Part shown: positions 26,146-34,420 of the stretch, piece after piece
How positions within the stretch are numbered: the stretch's first letter is position 1
How the letters are laid out: each line of letters opens with the position of its first letter
Source of the DNA: Deltaproteobacteria bacterium
GTDB taxonomy: Bacteria; Desulfobacterota; Dissulfuribacteria; Dissulfuribacterales; UBA3076
Direction: 5' to 3'
Assembly: GCA_003194495.1 (NCBI GenBank)
Contig: PQXE01000032.1
Coordinates: 1-39,371, forward strand
DNA: 39,371 nucleotides
The notes under the pieces: model-generated
Databases searched by the model: none
What the model was told of the DNA's origin: nothing
Seen by the model: the letters and a program-made list of their open reading frames with translations, nothing else
Translations under genes and position numbers: made by a program

Positions 26146-26303
26146 TGTCACCTATTTCTCGTAACCGTTCACACTCCCTGGCAGCCGACAGGCTTTTGCA
26201 GGGTTTCAACCGCGGACAAGGTTGCACCAAAAGGCGTATTCTCAATGGATTGTGCTTTGAAACCCGAAAAAGGCTGATGGCTGCCAGGGGGGAAAGTGAA
26301 TGA
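26145..26303 (+). CDS. Small basic protein of 52 residues, translationally coupled
   Basis: The ATG overlaps the protease stop (TAATG, 26143-26147) and its TGA overlaps the kinase start (ATGA, 26300-26303), so the frame fills the gap exactly with coupling at both ends. The product (MSPISRNRSHSLAADRLL...KRLMAARGESE) is Arg/Lys-rich, has two Cys and no membrane helix, and belongs to no family I know. It may be a real small protein or simply a frame that keeps ribosomes moving to the kinase start, which has its own GGGGGGAAAG site. Confidence 0.45.
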   Translation: MSPISRNRSHSLAADRLLQGFNRGQGCTKRRILNGLCFETRKRLMAARGESE

Positions 26304-27535
26304 TTACTGCTCCTCAGATAACACAGTATGGACGGTATCAAGTCCAATCAGAGATAGGCCGGGGCTCAATGGGAGTGGTCTACAGGGCACTTGATCCTAA
26401 AATCGACCGTGTTATAGCGTTAAAGGTGCTGAAGCAGCATCACGTAACAGACAGTGATATGGTCAAGCGCTTCTTGAGGGAGGCCAAAGCTGCCGGCCGG
26501 CTGTCACAATCCAATATAGTGATGGTATATGATGTAGGCCAAGACCATGGCACGGTGTACATTGCCATGGAACTGGTAGAGGGAGAGGGACTTGACAGTA
26601 TTATCAAGAAAGGGCCTCTCCATCCGGACCAAGCCGTTGATATCATACGGCAAGTCGCAGTTGCCCTTGACTATGCTCATAAACAACAAATAGTACACAG
26701 GGACATAAAACCCAGCAACATCATTATGACCCCTGAAGGTGAAATAAAGATAACGGATTTTGGAATTGCCAGGATCGTGGATGCACCCGGCAGCGAACAA
26801 ACCCAAGTAGGCTCCATACTTGGAACACCCTCTTATATGTCACCGGAGCAGGTTCGCGGGCAGAAAGTGGATGGTCGCTCAGACCTTTTTTCACTGGGGA
26901 CCATTTTATATGAAATGATAACAGGAGAAAAGCCCTTCAAGGGCTCAAACTTTATGAGTATCTTTCATGCCATCGCCACGGTGGAATTACCACATCCGTC
27001 CTCTCATAATGCCAATGTACCAGTAGAACTTGAAAAGGTTATATCAAAGGCCCTGCACAAAGACCCTGACAATAGATTTCAGACCGGCGCAGAGTTTGCC
27101 AAGGCCCTGGAAAACTGTGCTACTGGTCTTGATTTGGAATCAACAGTCGTTGGTCAAGGGCCTGGAACTCAAAGTAAAAATGGCAGGAGATTATTAATCT
27201 CTTTGGTAGTGCTTTGTGCGTCACTGGCAATTATTGCTCTCATTGCCCTCTGGTGGTTCAGGACTGTTCCCGACAGGAGCCCTCTGGAACCACAACATAA
27301 ACCAGCTATTGTAAATATGGGCAAACTCTTTGTTCAGACAACTCCTTCAGGAGCAGAGGTGGCAATAGACGGGGTAAAACAGGGTATTACTCCCTTGGCA
27401 CTCAATCTCAAAACAGGACCCCACTATGTGGTACTGACCAAAGCAGGGTACTATCCCTGGGAGGCAGAGGTAAAAATAAAGCAAACAGAGACCGTGCCAC
27501 TTGAGTTGGACCTGGTACAGAAGGACATGCCATAG
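26300..27535 (+). CDS. ppkA: Membrane Ser/Thr protein kinase with PEGA domain (PpkA-like)
   Basis: This 411-residue Hanks-type kinase has a Gly-rich loop IGRGSMGVVY (19-28), catalytic Lys42 (ALKV), HRDIKPSN with Asp135, DFG at 153-155 and the GTPSYMSPEQ activation-loop end. A linker containing ESTVVGQG is followed by one membrane helix (about 298-320) and a periplasmic PEGA domain (GKLFVQTTPSGAEVAIDG, 335-400). All catalytic residues are intact. With the adjacent PP2C gene it forms the PpkA/PppA pair that triggers some T6SSs through phosphothreonine. The PEGA domain may sense envelope or surface signals. The linker motif STVV resembles the Thr motifs at the tail of the first T6SS-operon protein. 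Confidence 0.93.
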   Translation: MITAPQITQYGRYQVQSEIGRGSMGVVYRALDPKIDRVIALKVLKQHHVTDSDMVKRFLREAKAAGRLSQSNIVMVYDVGQDHGTVYIAMELVEGEGLDSIIKKGPLHPDQAVDIIRQVAVALDYAHKQQIVHRDIKPSNIIMTPEGEIKITDFGIARIVDAPGSEQTQVGSILGTPSYMSPEQVRGQKVDGRSDLFSLGTILYEMITGEKPFKGSNFMSIFHAIATVELPHPSSHNANVPVELEKVISKALHKDPDNRFQTGAEFAKALENCATGLDLESTVVGQGPGTQSKNGRRLLISLVVLCASLAIIALIALWWFRTVPDRSPLEPQHKPAIVNMGKLFVQTTPSGAEVAIDGVKQGITPLALNLKTGPHYVVLTKAGYYPWEAEVKIKQTETVPLELDLVQKDMP

Positions 27536-27543
27536 CTGTTTTC

Positions 27544-27572
27544 TTGACGCATTGTCCGCGGTCCTGCATACT
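27544..27572 (+). promoter_or_regulatory. Candidate promoter of the beta-helix/CsgG-like operon
   Basis: TTGACG (27544-27549), 17 bases, CATACT (27567-27572), 45 bases before the start of the thioredoxin-fold/TPR gene. It suggests that this operon can be transcribed apart from ppkA. Confidence 0.4.
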
Positions 27573-27582
27573 TATGTGACGG

Positions 27583-27606
27583 GATTAAAGGATTAAAAGA
27601 TTAAAG
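27583..27606 (+). repeat. 8-bp tandem repeat (3 copies) abutting the ribosome site
   Basis: GATTAAAG, GATTAAAA, GATTAAAG run in series and end directly in the GGAGG (27606-27610) of the next gene. Copy-number change by slippage would alter the distance between promoter and ribosome site but not the SD-to-ATG spacing. Confidence 0.85.
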
Positions 27607-27617
27607 GAGGTCTGGTA

Positions 27618-29570
27618 ATGCAATTCCTGCAGGGAGACAAAACCAACAACATCTTTATATTTGTTACATTTTTAATATTAATGCTAAGCATGTTTGCCTC
27701 TCCTGGAGATATGTATGCCCTGGAGCCAGGGGAATCAGCCCATAATTTCCATCTCAAGGACCTCCGGGGCAAGGCATTTTCGCTCTCTGATATAAAAGGC
27801 GCTCCGCTCACTGTACTCTATTTCTTTTCACCTACTTCAGAGGCGTCACGACACGGAATGGATTTACTTACAGACCTTTATCAGACTCATGGAGTTCAAA
27901 ACGTAGCGATCGTCGTTATTTCAGTAGGTCCTTTCAGCGAGACTAAGAGGTGGACCAAGGATATTAGCAAGGCTAAAGTAACGGTGTTGATTGATGATGG
28001 CAGTGTCAGCAGATTATATGATGCCGTCCAAATTCTTCCTATTGCCTATCTTCTCGGACCTGATTTTCAAATATTGGACAGGGTGACCGGAGGCGGGCCG
28101 GGAGGCCACAAACTCCTGGTACGCTTGGCAGAAAGAGAGATGAGCCGGAAAGACATTAATGTGGCCAAGGCCCTTGCAAAGGAAGCTGTCAAGCAGAACC
28201 CTTCTGATCCGGAGGCCAAGGCAGTCCTTGGGTATGCATCGCTAAAGCAAGGAAAAATAGACGAAGCGGAAAAAATTTTTACGGAAATGGCGACCGTATC
28301 CGGGCCGCAGAAAATACTTGGCCGGGAAGGACTGGCCTATGTCCGTCTCCATCAGGGAACTACCAATGAAGCACTGGCCCTGGCAAAACAGACCACGGGA
28401 AGGGCCGGAGCCGACACCATTCAAGGGGACATCCTCTATGCAAAAGGAGATAAAGCCGGCGCAAGGGCAGCTTACAGGCGGGCAATTGAAGACCCTGCCT
28501 TTTCCTTTCAGCAGGCAGTTCCCTATAATCGACTTGGTAAAATGGCTGTCACAGAAAAAAGATTTCCAGAAGCCAGGGATTTATATGACAAGGCACTTCG
28601 CATAGACCCTTACGCAGTTGAGGTGCTCTCCAATAAGGGTGTATCATATGCAAAACAAGGAAATTGGGACCAGGCAGTAGCTACTTACCGCAAGGTACTG
28701 GATATGAACTCCGGAGATCAGATCGCTTTAGGCCTGATGCGCCAGGCACAGGACATGCTCGCTCTGGCAAAGGATACCCAAAAGGCTGAACGTATTGACC
28801 GTCTAATCAAAGAGCTATCTCAACGTTATAGAGAGGGCGGAGGCAGGCACAGACGGAATGAAGACCAGTGGACTTCCCGCCCCTTGGTCTTGGCCTTCCT
28901 GCCTGCGGAAGAAACCGGCTTTCCTGGAGACAGGGACGGCCTCTACATGGCGTTTGTCCTGGAGACCGGACGTTTGCTCGAAGCAAACGGCAGGATAAGG
29001 ATAGTGGAAAGAGTTGTCCTGGACAGGCTCCTTGCAGAGCTGAATCTCGGGTCCTCGGAGATAGCTGATCCTGACACTGAACTCCGGCTGGGACATGTGC
29101 TTGCGGCCCGTCTATTAGCCACAGGCATGCTGGGTTATAGTCCTGATGGTGCCCAATTAAATCTTCGTCTTATCGACAGCGAGACCACTGCTATTCCTGC
29201 CGTGCTTTCGACTCGTTTGAATCCTGACACCCTTGACCGATTCAGTGGAGAAATAGCATCAGGGATCATGGAACGTCTCCGGATACGTTACCCATTGCAG
29301 GGCTATATAGTCCAAGTGCAAGGACAGGAGGTTCTTCTCAATCTGGGATCAGATCACGGGATGCGTCCTGGTCTTCGCTTCCAAGTCCTGGAAGAGGGGA
29401 AATCTGTCAAATATAAAGGCAAGACTCTAAAGAGATCCCTGCAGTCAGTTGGGAATCTGGAGGTAAGCGATGTAGAACCCGGCCTTTCCCGGGCAAAGGT
29501 CATAAAGGCATCTAAAGAAATCAAGAAAGACATGAAGATACGAGAGGTCCGGCCCAGGGAGACACTGTGA
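27618..29570 (+). CDS. Exported thioredoxin-fold/TPR/TolB-CsgG-like protein
   Basis: The 650-residue protein begins with a signal sequence (IFIFVTFLILMLSMF, cut perhaps before LEPGES). A thioredoxin/TlpA-type fold follows (about 40-175: FHLKDLRGKAFSLSDIKG, TVLYFFSPTSEASRHG), in which the redox Cys pair is replaced by SPTSEASR (71-78), so it cannot be a disulfide enzyme. TPR repeats fill about 180-400. A TolB/CsgG-N-like module sits near 425-550 (IVERVVLDRLLAELNLGSSE...LRLGHVLAARLLATGMLG), followed by a beta-rich FlgT/CsgG-type C-terminal domain (VLLNLGSDHGMRPGLRFQVL). GGAGG lies 7 bases before the ATG. Its TGA overlaps the next GTG. Likely a periplasmic scaffold. Confidence 0.8.
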   Translation: MQFLQGDKTNNIFIFVTFLILMLSMFASPGDMYALEPGESAHNFHLKDLRGKAFSLSDIKGAPLTVLYFFSPTSEASRHGMDLLTDLYQTHGVQNVAIVVISVGPFSETKRWTKDISKAKVTVLIDDGSVSRLYDAVQILPIAYLLGPDFQILDRVTGGGPGGHKLLVRLAEREMSRKDINVAKALAKEAVKQNPSDPEAKAVLGYASLKQGKIDEAEKIFTEMATVSGPQKILGREGLAYVRLHQGTTNEALALAKQTTGRAGADTIQGDILYAKGDKAGARAAYRRAIEDPAFSFQQAVPYNRLGKMAVTEKRFPEARDLYDKALRIDPYAVEVLSNKGVSYAKQGNWDQAVATYRKVLDMNSGDQIALGLMRQAQDMLALAKDTQKAERIDRLIKELSQRYREGGGRHRRNEDQWTSRPLVLAFLPAEETGFPGDRDGLYMAFVLETGRLLEANGRIRIVERVVLDRLLAELNLGSSEIADPDTELRLGHVLAARLLATGMLGYSPDGAQLNLRLIDSETTAIPAVLSTRLNPDTLDRFSGEIASGIMERLRIRYPLQGYIVQVQGQEVLLNLGSDHGMRPGLRFQVLEEGKSVKYKGKTLKRSLQSVGNLEVSDVEPGLSRAKVIKASKEIKKDMKIREVRPRETL

Positions 29571-30079
29571 AAATCATCGGTCTTATATCGGCCCTTCTAC
29601 TGATGTCCTTTCTTGCCATAGGCTGCGTATCCAAGACAACCATTCCTTCAAGCCAGGCAACCATTGCCGTATGGCCCTTTGAGGATTTCAGCCTGAAGTC
29701 TGAACAAAACAGTCCTTTGCTTTCTTTTATGCTGACGAATTCCGTCATAGATATGATACAAACAAACCCTGCACTTGAAGCAGTGGAGCGAAGCCGCCTC
29801 GAATCGGCATTAAGAGAGCAGTCCTTAGGGTCCGAGGTACTGGCGGATGAATCCACACGCCTCCGTCTCGGCCGCATACTGGGAGCAAAATGGATGCTGT
29901 TTGGGGCATGGCAAGCTTTTGGTGAGCACGTCCGGATAGATATCCGTGTTGTGGACACTGAAAGCGGCAGGATTGTGGCTGCAAAAGATAAGACTTTTAA
30001 CAAAACTACAGAGTCCCAAATGGAGGCATCTACACTAAACATAACCCATGAGTTGCTATTTGATATATTGAAAAAATAG
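29567..30079 (+). CDS. CsgG/TolB-N-like lipoprotein
   Basis: The GTG start overlaps the previous stop (GTGA). The 170-residue protein has a lipoprotein signal with lipobox LAIGC (Cys20; Val at +2 does not suggest inner-membrane retention). A domain starting with TIAVWPFEDFS and containing LEAVERSRLESALREQSLG...RLGRILGAKWMLFG follows, the pattern of the N-terminal domain of CsgG and related penicillin-binding-protein activator/TolB-like lipoproteins. At 170 residues it is shorter than CsgG (about 260 mature) and shows no obvious transmembrane hairpin segments, so an outer-membrane pore of the curli type is not certain. Probable partner of the two other TolB/CsgG-like proteins of the operon. 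Confidence 0.78.
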   Translation: MKIIGLISALLLMSFLAIGCVSKTTIPSSQATIAVWPFEDFSLKSEQNSPLLSFMLTNSVIDMIQTNPALEAVERSRLESALREQSLGSEVLADESTRLRLGRILGAKWMLFGAWQAFGEHVRIDIRVVDTESGRIVAAKDKTFNKTTESQMEASTLNITHELLFDILKK

Positions 30080-30175
30080 GGCATCCTTCATCTAAATATA
30101 TCTCATTACAGTGAGTTATAATGGCTCGTGGTATGGCATACATCTGTTGTTATATTTTCTCAAATGATGCCTCTC

Positions 30176-30202
30176 TTGACAGGTAACAAGTAATCATATA
30201 AG
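30176..30202 (+). promoter_or_regulatory. Candidate internal promoter before the beta-helix gene
   Basis: TTGACA (30176-30181) is a perfect -35 box. TATAAG at 30197-30202 (15-base spacer) or TAAGAA at 30199 (17-base spacer) could serve as -10. The 148-base gap 30080-30227 is the longest within the operon, and a GGGGGGAG ribosome site follows. Confidence 0.4.
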
Positions 30203-30227
30203 AAATTCCTTAGGGGGGAGATCATCC

Positions 30228-33200
30228 ATGAGGCCATTCATCAGGTTAAATCTACTTCTTTTTTCCTTAAGTTTCTTTCTTATCATCGGGTCCTCTTTCG
30301 GCATAGCAGCTAATCTGGATGTATGCCGGAACGGTTGCCCATATCAAACAATACAAGCCGCCATAGAAGTAGCAGAAGACGGTGATCTCATACGTATTGC
30401 CGCTTCTCCGGATGCATACGATGGCTCTTTGAACCTGAACGGCGAGAAAAACCTGACGATTGAGGGAGGATGGGACGACCTGCAAACAGGGACCTCAACT
30501 TCAATTCCTGGGTCTACTGTGATCCAGGGAAATGGAGATACTCCGGTTATCGATATATCCACTTCTGGTAATTCCACGTTGACTTTCAGAAACCTAACCG
30601 TCAGTGGCGGTGGAAATGGCATCGAGGTATGGCCTGAATCCGGTAGTCTTGCTCTCGGATTGGAGCAAATCGTAGTAAAAGACAATGAATCAGCGGGGAT
30701 TTGGGTATCTTCAAGTTATGACCATTCGCAGATAACTATCGATGCATCCAATCTGTGGATAACAAATAACCGCGGTGGGGTTTACCTTTTTATGGGCCAG
30801 GAGTCTCCGGCATACAGCCAAGAGGGTATGATGCCCATGCAAGAGGGTCCGGTTTACCGGACCGACTTCACCAATTGTACCATTACAAATAATAATGAAG
30901 GAGTTGGAGGAGTTGTTCTGGAAGGAGAAGCAAATGTCACCTTCACTAATTGCATAGTATGGGATAATAATGCCACGTACGGCGACTACAATGAGCCTAG
31001 CCCACGAGACATTTATTTACCATACAGTTATTACAGTATTCATCTCGTCCTGGATCATTGTGATCTAGGTGAATTAGTTAACTATAATGAAAATGCAACA
31101 GTAAACTCCACAACCATTTTGGATGTAGACCCCCTCTTACAGGAAGATGATTTTCATCTCTCACCAGATTCCCCATGTATAGATAGCGGAACAGCGGTAG
31201 ACAGTCCTTTGACGGATATCGAGGGACAACCTCGTCCACGGGGCTATCAGTTTGATATTGGTGCGGATGAGGTGCCGGGTTGCGAATTCGATGAACAGGG
31301 ACCTGGAACGGTGCAATACCTTACTGCCCTGTTTTCGTCCGGCTCCATTATTTTAAACTGGCATAATCCGCCAGATCCAGACTTGGACGGCCTGTTATTA
31401 TACAGACTTGGTCCTGGTGACACTGAACCACAGATGGTTCAACAACTTGATAAAACAACTGAAACCGCCACTATAGACGATATTGTTTTGCCGGGGCTTT
31501 ATACGTTCTCTTTGGTGCCCATAGACCTGTGTGACAACAAGGGTAACGAGACAAAAATTAAAATCACGGTACATGAGGAGGACTATTGCGAATTCGATGA
31601 ACAGGGGCCTGGGATGGTGCAATACCTTACTGCCCTGTTTTCGTCCGGCTCCATTATTTTAAACTGGGAGAATCCGCCGGATCAGGACTTAAACGACCTG
31701 TTATTATTATACAGACTTGATTCTGATGACACAGAATCACAGATGGTTCAAGTTCTTGATAAAACAACTGAAACCGCCACTATAGACGATAATATTACGT
31801 GGGGGGATTATACGTTCACTTTAGTGCCCAGGGACCTGTGTGGAAACCTGGGCGAACAGGCAGAAGTCGAAATCACAGTAACTGTGGATCAATATTGCGA
31901 ATTCGATGAACAGGGGCCTGGGATGGTGCAAGACCTTACAGCCCGGTTTTCGTCCGGCTCCATTATTTTAGACTGGCATAATCCGCCTGACCGGGACTTT
32001 GACGGCCTGTTATTATACAGATTCGGTCCTGGTGACTCAGAACCACTGATGGTTCAATCTCTTGATAAAACAACAGAAACCGCCACCATAGATGATGTTA
32101 TTCCGTGGGGGCATTATACGCTGACTTTGGTGCCTATAGACATGTGTGGAAACCTGGGCGAACAGGCAGAAGTCCAAATCACAGTAACCGGAGTCCCAAT
32201 TGCTTGTTTGCCTTTCCTGGCTACCTCGGAAGGCTGGACTACGGAAATTCTTATTGCAAATGCCTCTGAAAAGGTGGCAAATGTCCATTTAGATCTCTTT
32301 AGTGATGGTCTCGTATCTCATTTTGAAGATCACACCATACCTCAGAACGGAATCCTTCAGATACCCATTAATCAGGGAGATGCAGGTATTTTGCAGAGCA
32401 CTGATTCCATAGTGGCATTAATCCATATCAGTGGAAACGAGGGGTCTGCCTGGTATCCGGCTTCCATAGTCCCTGAAGCGGAACTTTATATACCTTATAT
32501 TGAAGCAGACCAGCATTGGCGGACAGGGCTGACCCTGTTCAATCCTCTGGAATTTACGAATCATATCACCCTGCGTTTGGACAATGATTTTGATATCCCG
32601 TTGACTCTGCCGCCACATGGACAAATTTCTCTGGATTTATGTAATTTTATAGAGAACTCGGGAATTGCTTGTAATAACATTCGAACTGGACACCTCATAT
32701 CAACAGATGGCGCTGCATTTGTCGGGGTCTCCAGTATTTCCGCCCGTAATTGGCCAGGGGCTGATATGGCAATAATGCTGCTTAGTGGTGATTCAGCAAA
32801 TGTGCTTGACGTACCGTATATCGGAGACAATAGGTATACGTGGACGGGAATTACCGTCTTGCAGACACAGAGAATGTTTCGGTCCATCCTGGTACAACCG
32901 TTTTCATCCACAGGACCTGCGGCCGGAGTGGAATTCATATCGAGTAACCCTGAAGGGCAAAATCAGGTGGCGTTAAATCTCTCTGCCTGGCTTGATGGTA
33001 GCAAGGTCAAATGGGCGGAAGTCTCATCACCTCAACTTGTTGATGAAAATTTTCTTACAGGAAGTATATTTTACGGGACCCGGAGTGGATTCGATCTGGT
33101 AAATGCATTAAAACTCCGTTTCCGAGACGCGGTTATCCCTGTCTTGGGAGATAATACCTCTCTCTGTCTGCTAAATCCGCATGAAACACCCACTGGTTTT

Positions 33201-33434
33201 GCCTATACGACGTTTGACGAACACGGAAACACCCTTGTTTCAGACACAATGGTCCTGAATCCTTACACCATGCAAATGATCAATCTTAACAGGGACTTTG
33301 GCCAGTATGTAACCCATTTGAAGATTTCAGCTTCTGATACGCTGGTTGGTGTCTTACAAGGATCGGAAGGAAATAGTGTAAACAGATCTCCGGTGCTGTC
33401 AGTACCTGGAGGATCAGGGGAAAATACTCAATAA
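30228..33434 (+). CDS. Large exported beta-helix protein with three Fn3-like repeats
   Basis: The 1068-residue protein has a signal peptide (FIRLNLLLFSLSFFLIIGSS, cut probably near SFGIAA). A right-handed parallel beta-helix follows (about 30-345: CPYQTIQAAIEVAEDGDLI, LTFRNLTVSGGGNGIEV, FTNCTITNNNEGVGGVVLEG, SPCIDSGTAV and an RPRGYQFDIGADE closing motif). Three Fn3-like repeats start at residues 352, 454 and 557, each opening CEFDEQGPG and holding a second Cys (DLCDNKG, DLCGNLG, DMCGNLG) for a likely disulfide. The C-terminal part (about 657-1068) contains repeated beta-sandwich-like units with W-x-T-x-I/L motifs. It has no membrane anchor, autotransporter barrel or sorting signal. GGGGGGAG precedes the ATG. 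Likely the surface or secreted product served by the neighbouring envelope proteins. Confidence 0.85.
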   Translation: MRPFIRLNLLLFSLSFFLIIGSSFGIAANLDVCRNGCPYQTIQAAIEVAEDGDLIRIAASPDAYDGSLNLNGEKNLTIEGGWDDLQTGTSTSIPGSTVIQGNGDTPVIDISTSGNSTLTFRNLTVSGGGNGIEVWPESGSLALGLEQIVVKDNESAGIWVSSSYDHSQITIDASNLWITNNRGGVYLFMGQESPAYSQEGMMPMQEGPVYRTDFTNCTITNNNEGVGGVVLEGEANVTFTNCIVWDNNATYGDYNEPSPRDIYLPYSYYSIHLVLDHCDLGELVNYNENATVNSTTILDVDPLLQEDDFHLSPDSPCIDSGTAVDSPLTDIEGQPRPRGYQFDIGADEVPGCEFDEQGPGTVQYLTALFSSGSIILNWHNPPDPDLDGLLLYRLGPGDTEPQMVQQLDKTTETATIDDIVLPGLYTFSLVPIDLCDNKGNETKIKITVHEEDYCEFDEQGPGMVQYLTALFSSGSIILNWENPPDQDLNDLLLLYRLDSDDTESQMVQVLDKTTETATIDDNITWGDYTFTLVPRDLCGNLGEQAEVEITVTVDQYCEFDEQGPGMVQDLTARFSSGSIILDWHNPPDRDFDGLLLYRFGPGDSEPLMVQSLDKTTETATIDDVIPWGHYTLTLVPIDMCGNLGEQAEVQITVTGVPIACLPFLATSEGWTTEILIANASEKVANVHLDLFSDGLVSHFEDHTIPQNGILQIPINQGDAGILQSTDSIVALIHISGNEGSAWYPASIVPEAELYIPYIEADQHWRTGLTLFNPLEFTNHITLRLDNDFDIPLTLPPHGQISLDLCNFIENSGIACNNIRTGHLISTDGAAFVGVSSISARNWPGADMAIMLLSGDSANVLDVPYIGDNRYTWTGITVLQTQRMFRSILVQPFSSTGPAAGVEFISSNPEGQNQVALNLSAWLDGSKVKWAEVSSPQLVDENFLTGSIFYGTRSGFDLVNALKLRFRDAVIPVLGDNTSLCLLNPHETPTGFAYTTFDEHGNTLVSDTMVLNPYTMQMINLNRDFGQYVTHLKISASDTLVGVLQGSEGNSVNRSPVLSVPGGSGENTQ
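31281..32195 (+). repeat. Three about 306-bp coding repeats in the beta-helix gene
   Basis: Units start at 31281, 31587 and 31896 (periods 306 and 309 bases). Long stretches at the unit starts are nearly identical at the DNA level, for example TGCGAATTCGATGAACAGGG in all three. High DNA identity implies recent duplication or gene conversion. Confidence 0.9.
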
Positions 33435-34408
33435 TGAAAAGATTATCGGTTTATCTTGTCCTCCTCGGAATCGTTGTTGTGTGGCTTACCGTCCCTATGC
33501 GTCTTATGGCGGGTCAAATTATTACTCCGGAAGTCAGGGAATGGGCAAAGGAAGTAATTTCCCAGGAGGGTGCGCTTGGAACTATAGAAGGGGAACGGAC
33601 GATTGCCGTACTCCCGTTTGTCCAAAACTCCGGAGATATATTTTATTCGCCCCTGCAAACAGGCATGGCAGTGATGATCGCTACGGATTTGGCTAAAATC
33701 AAAGACCTGCGTGTGGTAGACCGGATACGAATTAAGGCCCTTATTCAGGAACTTGCTATCTCGGAATCCGGCTTAATCCAACCGGGTACAGGTCCACGAC
33801 TGGGAAATTTTCTGAGCGCCGGATGGATAGTGGGAGGCATTTTTGGCCTTCTGGAGAAAAACATGCTGGAGATTGAGGCCAGACTACTTGACACTCCCAG
33901 TGCACACCTAATCGGCAAACCTGCCGTTCAAGGGGCCTTAATGGAGATATTCAGCATGGAAAAGACCTTGGTAAAGGCCATTGTCAGGCTGCTTGACATA
34001 TCTCTCAGCCTTAAAGAAGAAGAGGCCATAAGCAAATATCTGACATTAAATCTGGATGCGCTTTTGGCCCTTTCCAGAGGGCTTGAAGCCAGTGACAGGG
34101 GGCAGTATCCACTTGCAGCCTCTGAATTCCGAAAGGCCCTGGAAAAAGACCCTGGGCTTTCCATGGCAAAAGAGGCTTTAGAGGAACTAGAGGCGTTGAA
34201 ATTAGTATCTCCGGTTTCTCCCATAGGCCAACGGGGTTTGCTTGACATGGGAAGTGAGTGGAATCTGCTTGAAGATCTTCGCAATGAAACATCTCTTAAC
34301 GATACCCTGCCTTCAACAAACGCAATCAAGCGGACCAGTGATCCGGAAGCTACAACAACCGGCTTCATCAATCTCCCTCCGGGTTTTATAGGCCCTTCTG
34401 AACGGTAA
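33434..34408 (+). CDS. Exported TolB/CsgG-N-like protein with TPR
   Basis: The ATG overlaps the stop of the beta-helix gene (TAATG). The 324-residue protein has a signal sequence (LSVYLVLLGIVVVWLTVPM, cut near LMAG). A TolB/CsgG-N-like domain follows (RTIAVLPFVQNSGD, LRVVDRIRIKALIQELAISESG, RLGNFLSAGWIVGGIFG, residues 56-150). A TPR-like helical pair (LDALLALSRGLEASDRGQYPLAASEFRKALEKDP in parts, 210-245) and a low-complexity tail complete it. It has no lipobox, so it is probably soluble in the periplasm. It is the third such module in the operon, which suggests a hetero-oligomeric ring or scaffold; this is inference. Confidence 0.78.
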   Translation: MKRLSVYLVLLGIVVVWLTVPMRLMAGQIITPEVREWAKEVISQEGALGTIEGERTIAVLPFVQNSGDIFYSPLQTGMAVMIATDLAKIKDLRVVDRIRIKALIQELAISESGLIQPGTGPRLGNFLSAGWIVGGIFGLLEKNMLEIEARLLDTPSAHLIGKPAVQGALMEIFSMEKTLVKAIVRLLDISLSLKEEEAISKYLTLNLDALLALSRGLEASDRGQYPLAASEFRKALEKDPGLSMAKEALEELEALKLVSPVSPIGQRGLLDMGSEWNLLEDLRNETSLNDTLPSTNAIKRTSDPEATTTGFINLPPGFIGPSER

Positions 34409-34420
34409 ACAGGAAAAAAG

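Noticed and set aside
27583-27606. CRISPR-like short repeats
   Set aside because: Only three contiguous 8-bp units without spacers; no CRISPR array was seen anywhere in the window.
29567-30079. Calling the lipoprotein CsgG and the operon a curli system
   Set aside because: It is shorter than CsgG, shows no pore hairpins, and no CsgA/B amyloid repeats, CsgE or CsgF are present.
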